The notes under the pieces: model-generated | What the model was told of the DNA's origin: nothing | The model's database searches: none | The model's input: only the letters and a program-made list of their open reading frames with translations | DNA from: Gryganskiella cystojenkinii | Taxonomy: Eukaryota > Mortierellomycota > Mortierellomycetes > Mortierellales > Mortierellaceae | DNA: 24,590 nt | Direction of reading: 5' to 3' | Assembly: GCA_015852425.1 (NCBI GenBank) | Contig: JAAAIG010000528.1 | Span: 1 to 24,590, forward strand | Program-made: the position numbers and the translations under genes | Shown here: positions 1-8,778 of the stretch, one piece after another | Position numbering within the stretch: the first letter of the stretch is position 1 | Layout: every line of letters starts with the position of its first letter

Positions 1-382
1 TTTTTGCAAAGCAATTTTCTACATCCGTCTCGCTCTTTACTCCCTTCCCTTTTCTCGTTAGTTGTACTGTCGCCTACAACAGAGAGCTGTTTTTTACACG
101 CTTTCCTTGAGTCTCTATTCTCTGTCTCTGTACAGTCACTCCCCACCCAATTTTGAGCTTAGCAAACGCAAATTACAAGGTAATGAATGACCTTGCGAAT
201 GAAATTAACAATGCACAGCTCCTCGTTCTGCTCCCCTATGCTTACTTCGCTTTCTTTTGCATCAGTAGCGAGCTTTACTCCTTTTATTTTATACCCCTCC
301 AACCTCATCCCCTCCTCTCCTCTTGTCTCCTTTCTTCCGACTCGCCATTAACCATTCAAAAAAAAACTCCATACAGTGAGAA
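1..382 (+). promoter_or_regulatory. Upstream region and 5' leader of the FYVE-RING gene
   Basis: There is no supportable gene here. The stretch is T/C-rich on the + strand, like the leaders of the other genes in the window, and runs directly into the start codon at 383. It holds a possible leader intron: donor ACAAG|GTAATG at 180 and acceptor TTTTGCATCAG ending at 265, which would remove 86 nt. A 77-codon open frame at 153-386 is low in information and resembles no family I know. Confidence 0.45.
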
Positions 383-3300
383 ATGATCACTGCGGTCGTT
401 GTGTCGCCTGGTGCCATTCCAGACTTCGTACATCCACCCGTTCCGGGTGAGAGTCATGACTTTTACGGAGACGCACACCTCGACACTATAAAATTACCCC
501 TTCCTCCCGTTATCGAACCACCAAGATCTCGACCTGGACTCCCTTCTTCTTATCCTTTATCGGGTTCTTCAGATCCATTATCAGCTCAAGGAGAACACAG
601 CAACTTTTCCAGCTCCAACTACAATCCGCTTGAAACTGGTGCCTCTGCTGCTGTCGGGAACGAATCACCCCTACACGAACAAAACTCAGGGGCTTCGATT
701 GTCGCAGAAGGAGAAGGGAGAGCAGGAAGAACAACAACAACAATAACCAATCACTCGGACGGATCTTTGTCCTCTTCCTCTTCCTCGGAGGAAACTTCTT
801 GGGCTCGTTTGCTCGAAGCGACCATCAGTGGGAATGCAGACCAGGTTCAAGAAATTCTCTTGCAGGCGCCTGAGCTCAAGGAATCGATTGACAACCTCTC
901 TTCAGCAACGGGCATGAATCCACTTCACTTTGCTGCATCCCGCGGACATGAAGATATTGTCAGGATCCTAATTGACCAAGCCGGTGCCGCCGTCGATATT
1001 CAAGATCGTGAAGGAGAGGTAAGACAGCGAGAGAAAAGAAAAAGAGGGAAAAAAATTAACTGCGGATGACAAAGACGGGCTGTGTGCCCATTCTTATTTT
1101 GATGTCTCTTGGACGACCGATCTGGGGGGATCTCTTTCGAGATCTCAACATTTTTGTTCTTGCTGCATAATAGCGACACAACATTGATGCATTGTTTCTT
1201 TCTGCCTCGATTTTTTAGACGGCTTTGTTAAAGGCTTCATACTCGGGCTGGTTCGCAGTCGTGTGCTTCCTGCTGAAGCGTGGAGCTAATGTTCACCAAC
1301 GTGACAAGGATGGCTGGACTGCGCTTCATAACGCCAGTTCGAGGGGCTATATCGACATTGCTCAAGTCCTGCTCGAGAAGGGCGAGGCTGACATCAATGC
1401 AAGGAGCAAGATGGGTCATACACCACTAAGTATGCTGTGCATGATTGAAAGCTATGCTTTATCTCGTTTTTTATACTCAAACGGATCCACCTATCGACGG
1501 CTCTTTTTATTTTCTTTTTTTTTTGTGGCGAGCAAAGATGGTGCTCACTTCTTGAATCTAACATTGTTTTTCACAAACATCTTTCTTTTGTTTTCGTTTG
1601 CCATAGTCAACGCTGCATCTAAAGGCGATATCAGCATGTCTTTGTACTTTTTGAATCATGCAAGGGCGAACCCATTGTTGAAGAACTCTTTCTCAGAATC
1701 CGCTTATGATGTTGCTGCCGCTAACAGTGAAGCGTATCTATGTGATATCTTGCAAAGCAGCGAGCGACAATGGTGGAAAGGTAACAAATGCTTTTGTTGG
1801 GATCGGATTCTTCTTGTGAGCAACTTTTGTAGAAATGACGAGCTTTTTTGAACTTACCCAGCATTTTGCTTTGCTTTTAAAAATAATCAAGCCGAACATA
1901 CCCCGGATCAGATTTACGATCCTCTCAGCTTCCACAACACTGTGCTCATGGCCGTCTACGAGAACCAGAGGGCTTCAGGATCCTTCCCACTTTCACTCAT
2001 GGCACCCAAATTCTCGGCCAATGCTTTGACGCAACAGGACATTGGAGGACCCTGGTCTCTTCCCAACGGACGCCCCTCGACCAAAGACGATGTCCACTTG
2101 CCTCTGGTCAGTGCACAGGGATCCTCCAGCTCCAGGAACAACATGCAACGTGGGTGGTTCTGGTTGACGGAATGGGTCATTGACAAGACAGATCCTAATG
2201 TTGATAATGAAGGGTGGCAATACGGAAAGTCCTTAACTGACTCGAACCAGTTGTGGACTGCGACTGCACCTACTTCTGGAGGCAACTGGGTTCGACGTCG
2301 AAAGTGGATCCGAGTCATGAAGAGGAGGATGGACATGATTACGCCCTCAGAAGAATCTGTCTCGGGCGAGGACATCCAGGAGCTTGCAGGCAACTATATG
2401 AAACGCGCCAATCTCGCCCTGAGACCAGATGAGCCCTTCCAGGACCGTCACCAGGAACTGGCACGTTACCGGCAGGCCATTCAAGTCTTACTAAGAGGCA
2501 TCAAAGGTAACTGTGTTTGTAAGCTAGGAGATATACGCTGCCAAGTTTTGATACTAGAGCACCTTCCTCACCTTCACCTTTTTTTGATTTAATTCGTATT
2601 AGCCGACAGGGACGCAGTCTCAAAAGCTACTGCAACAGCACTCGTCGGTGACTATCTGGAACATGCAGAGAAGCTTACGAAATCCATTCGTCTCCAGACA
2701 TCATTACTCGAGGATCCGGATCAACTGGAAACGCCTCGTCCCAAAATTCGACCACCTTCGCCCCACGGCGGATCAGGATCGACAAGCGAATTGCGCAGTC
2801 TGACATTACAGAAATCTCGACCCTCGGATGCTGACTCTGTTGAAGACCACGTTATGCACACTGTTCAGGAACCCGAGGAGCCTGTCGAGGATTCGAGCAA
2901 CGACAGCTTTGCCAGTGCAGCAAATAACTTCGAAGTCGAAAACCAGAACGGAACTGGCGAACAATTACCCGCCTCAGCTGCTACTGTTGCGGCGGTTGTT
3001 CCTGGTCTGGAAGCCGATGTTGTCCCAGAACTTGAGGACGAGCCACAGGAGCAAGAGCTTCTGGAATCTTTCCCACCAGTTCATGACGAGGAACCCCTTT
3101 ACTTCACCACTGCCACGAACACTTTGGATGAAAACGGACTCACGGACCGTTTGTCGACACTGGAAGTCCCGGCTACGGATGTGCCTGAGCCAACAGTGGC
3201 AATGGAATCAGTGGCTGAGAGCCAAACAGAGGGACCCGCCTTTATACCCATCCCCTCGAATGCTCAAAGTGTCCCCGAGGTTGCTATTATCAGCCCCTCA

Positions 3301-4849
3301 CCGGCCGCAGTTCAGGCAGACCCTTTCCCTTTAGCCCGACTTTCTCGAAACGTAAGATCTTCACCAACTTCCACGCATTCGACCGGAAGACCGGGTGCAC
3401 AGTCCTTCAACGGGACAATGTCTGCAAGCTCAAGTGAGAGCCGTCTTCAACAAGGAGAGTCATCCACGGTACCTCCAACCGTCGACACTCAGCCCACTCA
3501 AACTTATACCTACACCAATGGAGGCTTATCGAACCTCTTGCAGTCGAGCTCTTCAGGAGAACACTCGGGAGCAAGACCTTTGGATTCAACAGAGGCCCAA
3601 ATACCTGCAACTCTTCCTGTGCATCAAAGCATCCCAACCAACCCGCCACAGGAACGTGGAGGATACCCTAGCAGGGCACAATCGATGCAATCCTCCTCAT
3701 CGGCACCTCATCACCACCATCATTATCAAATTCATGGACCCCTGCCAGATGCTCGATGGGAATCCGACCACAAAGCGACCGAGTGCCGGGAATGCCATCG
3801 CAAGTTCTCCCTGTGGTTGCGAAGGCATCACTGCCGTCGTTGTGGTCATGTGGTCTGTGATCGCTGTTCCAGTCACCGGGCTACGCTTCACCCTTCGATG
3901 GTCGTGTACGATCCCACATCGAATGAGGCATTTATCAACCATCAGGCGATGAGTCGCCGGGGGACCCTTCAGAGCTATCGCGTCTGTGACTCCTGTTATA
4001 GTCATCTGGGACTGGGCCGGTCTAACAGCCTTGGGTCGGGAACAGGAAACGGATCTGGTACTGTAGGACAGTCCTCGTCTTCGTCTAGTACTCAAATACA
4101 GCATGCCCGGACATACCACGGTCAGACGAGTCAGCAACAACTACTACGACAACAGGGCTATGCTTCTTCTGCGCCCAGTGGTGGTCGTGATGACGGCGTT
4201 TATTTACAGAGTGGCAGTGGCTATGCTCAGGATTTTAGTTCTTCTTCCTCGAGGAGTTCGAGCTCCTCGAATTTGCACCCTTCGCCCATGGTGAGGAACG
4301 CGAGTTCGAGTTCGTTGATGGCGGAATGCCCTGTCTGTGGAGCCATCTTGGCGGGCATGGAGGGTGGAAAAGCCGCCCAGGAGGCCCATGTTCAGGATTG
4401 TCTGGAGGGTAAACCCGGCCAGGGCAGTGGACCCATCAACAATGTTCGATATATCGGTAAGATGGGGGTGATTGATGCCAGTTTTTGACTTTTTTATTTC
4501 ATCTTTTGTAGTAACAACTTTTGATCTTTTTGTCTTTTGCATATTCTTTTGTTTTGTTTTGTTTAGTGTACAAACTTCCTGCCGACTCTCCCTTGATTGA
4601 TCAAGAGTGTGCCATCTGCTTTGAAGAGTTTGTTGCAGGTACAGTTATCCAAATATATATATACCAGCTAGAAAATATGTTTCGAGCTCCTTTCGAGAAA
4701 ATGTACTGACCCACATCTCGTCTTGGATGTTTTTTTACGTGTTTGTAGGTAGAACAGTGGCCCGACTGAACTGTCTGTGCACATACCATCGCCACTGCAT
4801 ACACACCTGGCTCCAGCATGGAAAATCCTGTCCTGTTCATTATCGCTAA
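383..4849 (+). CDS. Ankyrin-MIT-FYVE-RING protein, probable endosomal E3 ubiquitin ligase
   Basis: Exons are 383-1018, 1219-1429, 1607-1780, 1892-2506, 2603-4456, 4567-4638 and 4749-4849. All introns are GT-AG and the phases add up to 1220 aa plus TAA. Domains in order: ankyrin repeats at about aa 175-330 (NPLHFAASRGHEDIVRILI and GWTALHNASSRGYIDIAQVL); an MIT-like helical segment at about 500-572 (YRQAIQVLLRGIK, then GDYLEHAEKL); a long Ser/Glu/Pro-rich linker; a FYVE finger at about 930-1010 with WESD, RRHHCRRCG and RVCDSC; a C2HC finger near 1121 (ECPVCGAIL with EAHVQDC); and a RING at about 1178-1218 (CAIC, LNCLCTYHRHC, CPVH). The RING uses Cys as fourth ligand and His as last, as in ZNRF-type E3s. 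FYVE domains bind PI3P on endosomes and MIT domains bind ESCRT-III tails. A role in ubiquitin-dependent endosomal or vacuolar sorting, like yeast Pib1, is therefore inferred. The MIT call is the weakest part. It converges on the hydrolase gene. Confidence 0.9.
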
Positions 4850-5088
4850 GCCCATCCCCCCCCCCCCCCCCCCAACTTGGGATATTATTGTTATTAGAAC
4901 ATTAATTGTTTTGAGGACATTCAATAAAAATAAAAAAATAAAAAAATAAACAATTAAAAAAAGGCCTCTCCCCCTTCCTCCTTTTTTCTGTGGTTTGGGA
5001 CATGGTTGGTATATTAGGATAGATAATGAAAGAGAGAGAGTGGAGAGAAGGTTGCTACGATCTACCTCTTTTTTTTAGGTATAACGAG
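4850..5088. other. Convergent 3' intergenic region with a C18 run
   Basis: These 239 bp separate the stop codons of two convergent genes. They hold an uninterrupted run of 18 C at 4856-4873, seven bases after the first stop, then an A-rich stretch with AATAAA at 4923-4928 for the + strand gene. No TTTATT, which would be the minus-strand signal, is present, so the hydrolase gene must use a variant polyadenylation signal. Confidence 0.6.
4923..4928 (+). terminator. Polyadenylation signal AATAAA of the FYVE-RING gene
   Basis: A canonical AATAAA lies 74 nt after the stop at 4849. It is followed by several overlapping A-rich near-copies up to about 4950. Confidence 0.5.
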
Positions 5089-7753
5089 TTAATGATCGAC
5101 GACCAACATCTCGAGATCGACATCATCGTCATCGCCCTCGTCATCGGAGTCATCCTGCTTGTCCTCAATAAACTCTTCCTTGTCTCCAACACGATGGTAA
5201 AACGCTGGTGAATAACGCATGTGGGGCGATCCTTGTGCATCTCCGCTGTGATGACTACCACTGATCGCAGACCGGTTACTGGGACTATAACTTCCAGGTT
5301 GTTTCTCTGTGACGACTTGTTGCAGATCCACTGGACCGTTGTTTGAGCCCACAGTCTTATTGCTATCCGTTGATCGATCATGGTAATGTTGGGTCGTCGG
5401 TTGAGCAGCCACGACTCTAGTCGCGTTTTGCAGCTGAGGTGTCTGAGCGAATTCTAGATCGATCCCCTTGGAGTCGTAGAGGGGCTGATGCTGTTGCTGC
5501 TGCTGAGGGACTGGAGGTGGTGTCAGTGGGGTCGCAAAGGGATCATAACGACGAGAAGGAGTTGACGCTGGGGGTGGCGTCAAAGGGGTTGCAAAGGGAT
5601 CGTAACGACGAGACGAGGCCGCAGCCTGTGTGGTAGTCGGAGCAGCGAATGTGGAAGGCGCAGGTGCCGGGGTCGACGCTGGAGCCTCTCCTGCAAGATG
5701 AACATTACTAGCGGAGGCGGCGGCTCGGGTAGCATTGGCACGCTTTCGACTATCAAACAAGATCCTGTTCTCCTCGACCAACATGTTGACCCATTCCATC
5801 AACCGTCTCTCTGCATCCTTGACCGCAGTCTTGCCAGACAATTCTCTCAAGAGTGGGTAGATATGGGGGAAGCCCTCCGCCATGTAATGATATGTGACTC
5901 TGCCGCCTGTGGCCTGATAATGATCCACGAATCTCGCGCAATCGTCTCTCAATACCTCGGCAGAAGAATAAACAACAGCCATCTCGGGAAACTTTTGATG
6001 ATCCTTGACATAAAATGGTGAGACATGGGGGTCGTGGATGGCTTTGCCGGGTCCAGCATAGCAACGGGCAATCTTTTTGAAGACCTGAGGGGGCATAAAA
6101 TCCGTTTTGCGGTTATGGGCCATGGAGGGAGAAGTCGATTCATCAGCGTCGAGACGGATCCAGGGCGAGATGCAGAGCAAAGCGCGAGGCGGGGGTAATT
6201 TCGATTCACGCAAGACATAGGTCGCGTTGAGGACAATGTTGCCTCCGGCACTGTCACCACCAAAGATGATCTTGCGAGGGTTCCAACGGATCTCCTCGAC
6301 CAGGAAACGATAAGCGGACAAGAACTGGTCGCGTTGATAGGGGAACTTTTTCTTTGGAGCGAGGGCTAAATCGGAAAGACGGGGGGGAAGTCAATTGTCA
6401 ATTAAACGTGCTATCGGTTGGCATAGCAACAAAAGTGTTTTTTTGATATTCCGTTGTTGTTGGTTTTTTTTTTTTTTTGAGCTCTCCTTTTCAAGGACCC
6501 CTTTTGTCAATTCGATCACTTTAGATGTTCATTCATCTTTCGTGTGTCTACTGCACAAAAACTGCAAAGTTGGTTTCTTGTCAACCACTGGTCCCTCGGC
6601 CGGCTTTTGATGCTCTCAACGTTTTTTTTTCCCTTTACTGTATCGATTACAAAAAAACATCAAAGCGCCTTCTCCTGCTCCTCTCTGTTGGTGCTCTCGT
6701 GCTTTTTTACTTTTTGTTGTTGATCAAGATTTGTCTCCTCCACGAGCCGTTAATGGGGGTTGGAGAGAAACAAGCGAACTTTACCAATATTTTTTGCTCA
6801 AACAGAACAATCCTCCTTGTCCCCTCCACAACTGCCAACTGCACTAATAGCAGCAAACGAACACAACCCACAAAAGAGCCATCCCAACCCACACTCTCTC
6901 TCCACATCCCCCTCTCCCCCAAGCTGAGAAAAAAAAAGAGGTACATCCAGCAACAAGGTCACTTTACCATAATCAACAGACAAGATCCGAAGTTTCTTGT
7001 TATGGACCGTCTGGAAATGTTCAACCGTTAATGGGGGTTGGAGAGAAACAAGCGGACTTTACCAATATTTTTTGCTCAAACAGAACAATCCTCCTTGTCC
7101 CCTCCACAACTGCCAACTGCACTAATAGCAGCAAACGAACACAACCCACAAAAGAGCTATCCCAACCCACACTCTCTCTCCACATCCCCCTCTCCCCCAA
7201 GCTGAGAAAAAAAAAGAGGTACATCCAGCAACAAGGTCACTTTACCATAATCAACAGACAAGATCCGAAGTTTCTTGTTATGGACCGTCTGGAAATGTTC
7301 AACCCAGGAACAAAAAATGTTGTTATACATCTCGGCATCGCCAAAGACAAATCCTCCTCCGTGCGCATACAACATGATCATATCGACGCCCTTCAACGAC
7401 ACCTTCCAGGTCGGATCGCCGCCTCTCGTCTCTGCAGGAATCTTTTTCGTCTCCAGAGTTCCAACCCAATAAGCTCTCCAGGTATCTCGTTTCACGACCA
7501 TCGACCGAGCCCCAGGAACAAGGATCGTTCGAATCGAGATGGCAGGGTGGTACCATTGATAGGGGAACATGGCTGCGGCCAGATAGACAATGCGGATAAA
7601 GAAATGACTGTGAAACGGCACATGCTTTGGTCCTGTCATTCGTCTGTAGAATGCATAGACAAAGGTTGGGATGACGAGTAGAATGAAGAGGATCAGGCCT
7701 CCAAAGGTATGGAGAACCACACGGATATACTTGAGTGGTTTAGGGAGAGCCAT
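5089..7753 (-). CDS. Membrane-anchored HSL-type alpha/beta hydrolase (esterase/deacetylase)
   Basis: Exon 1 is 7753-7246 and exon 2 is 6365-5089 (minus strand), giving 594 aa. The splice TATG|GTAAAG to TTTAG|CCCTC restores SVDYALAP, the expected VDY-LAP junction of the family. A hydrophobic helix at about aa 17-36, followed by YRR, suggests a type II membrane anchor. The oxyanion motif HGGGF is at 131-135, the nucleophile Ser208 is in GDSAGG, and the probable acid and base are Asp310 (LRDD) and His337 (GFPHIY), so the triad looks intact. The family includes fungal sterol deacetylase, arylacetamide deacetylase and neutral cholesterol ester hydrolase; the substrate here is unknown. After about aa 375 comes a disordered Ala/Pro/Gln tail with a 19-residue repeat and an acidic end. 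The 880-nt intron is much longer than any other in the window and holds a tandem duplication. Confidence 0.88.
5512..5613 (-). repeat. Tandem 57-bp / 19-aa repeat in the hydrolase tail
   Basis: Copy 1 (5613-5557) encodes SRRYDPFATPLTPPPASTP. Copy 2 (5556-5512) repeats its first 15 residues exactly. The DNA copies differ at several third positions, so the repeat is old or under protein-level selection. It lies in the predicted disordered tail, at protein residues 421-454. Confidence 0.8.
6366..7245 (-). other. 880-nt intron of the hydrolase gene
   Basis: The donor GTAAAG starts at 7245 and the acceptor TTTAG ends at 6366. About 500 nt of it comes from the tandem duplication; without the duplication the intron would be 602 nt. 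The rest (6366-6746) is A/T-rich with stops in all frames, and I see no extra exon or element in it. Reading through the intron from exon 1 meets a stop at about 7157, giving a 198-aa product that lacks the nucleophile. Confidence 0.75.
6747..7024. repeat. 278-bp tandem duplication, copy 1 (intronic)
   Basis: It matches 7025-7302 along its full length with two substitutions that I counted: A6777 versus G7055, and C6880 versus T7158. No length differences were seen, including in the shared A9 run. It contains a perfect copy of the last 57 nt of hydrolase exon 1 plus the donor GTAAAG, now stranded inside the intron. Confidence 0.95.
7025..7302. repeat. 278-bp tandem duplication, copy 2 (spans exon 1/intron boundary)
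   Basis: Directly abuts copy 1. It covers the last 57 nt of exon 1 (7302-7246) and the first 221 nt of the intron. Both the unit start and the base after the unit end begin with CC, so the breakpoint has 2-bp microhomology. Confidence 0.95.
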
Positions 7754-8778
7754 GATTAATGCTTTCCGTGTTTGGGTGATTTTGGGAGCTGTTTTTTGTT
7801 GGTTTCTTGGGTAACTGTGGTTGCTCGAGTCGAAGATTAGAGAACGTAATTAACTGACAGTATGGTAATTAACTGAAAGTATGAACAGTTGTTCGTGGGA
7901 AATGGAAAAAGAGGGAGAGGGAGAGAGAGAGAAGAGGAGAGTGGAAAAAATGGATAGAAAGGGTCCAAGGGAGAGAAGAGGAGGTATGCAAGGAGAGGAA
8001 GGAGGCTAACCAGAACGATAGACAAGGAAAGAAAAAAAGAAGGGGAAAGAGAAATTATGGGTGGTTTTTAAGAAAAGGGCTCGACTCGACTCTACAGAGA
8101 TAATTGGGGATCAGCGGTGGTAAGAGGAGGAGAATGGGAATAGAGAGTGAACGGTGGGCTGGCGAAAATGGCGAGAAGCAAGCAGAAGAAAGGAAAGAGA
8201 AGAAAAAAGCGAGAGCGGATTGCGCGAGTCAGAGCGAAAAAGCGATGAAATAAAAAGGTTGAAATCGCGGGCGGACAGAGAGAGGGACAGAGAGGGAAAG
8301 TGAGGAACGAGGGTGCACAAAGACCAATCGCCCAACGAACAAACAAAGACACAAAGCGAGAAAGAGAATGCGCATTGGGTAAGCGCAAAGCCAAGGACAC
8401 ACAGAGAGAAGACTAAGACACAGAAGTCAAAAGTCAAAAAGGAAGCAAGGAAGGGACGCGAAAATAAGATCGATGTCCAAATGTGGTGAACAAACAACGG
8501 ACAATCGGGAAACAAAGGAGAGGACGTGGGTGGTGTGGAGGTGAGACAGACACCACCACTCGGGCGAAGCGCACTCTTTTTTTTTTTAATGTTTTTGTTT
8601 CCCCACTTTCATTTTCTTTGCATCACATCATCCTTCTTCTTTTCTACTTCCTCTCTTCTCTCCTCCTTTCAACTTTGCATCGGCTTATTTTGTACAACAC
8701 CATTCACGACTACCCTTTCGTATTCTATAGACCCTCACAGTCGACTACTATCTCTCATCACACGCAACACCTCATATA
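7754..8778. promoter_or_regulatory. Divergent promoter with a purine/pyrimidine strand switch
   Basis: This 1025-bp region separates the start codons of the hydrolase (-) and tectonin-propeller (+) genes. From about 7890 to 8570 the + strand is very rich in G/A (for example AGAGGGAGAGGGAGAGAGAG near 7910). At about 8575 it switches to T/C-rich and stays so up to ATG 8779. Each gene therefore has a pyrimidine-rich leader on its own coding strand. Open frames inside this region, such as 8515-8111 on the minus strand, are low-complexity Ser/Leu/Phe strings and are not genes. Confidence 0.6.

Noticed and set aside
153..386. 77-codon open frame upstream of the FYVE-RING start
   Set aside because: It overlaps the leader and the true ATG, has no recognisable features, and probably spans a leader intron.
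1956..2393. 145-codon minus-strand open frame
   Set aside because: Antisense shadow of exon 4 of the FYVE-RING gene, whose phase and protein similarity are clear on the + strand.
8092..8515. Overlapping minus-strand open frames of 102 and 134 codons
   Set aside because: They are Ser/Leu/Phe-rich strings produced by the purine-rich tract in the promoter, with no domain, splice support or sensible composition.
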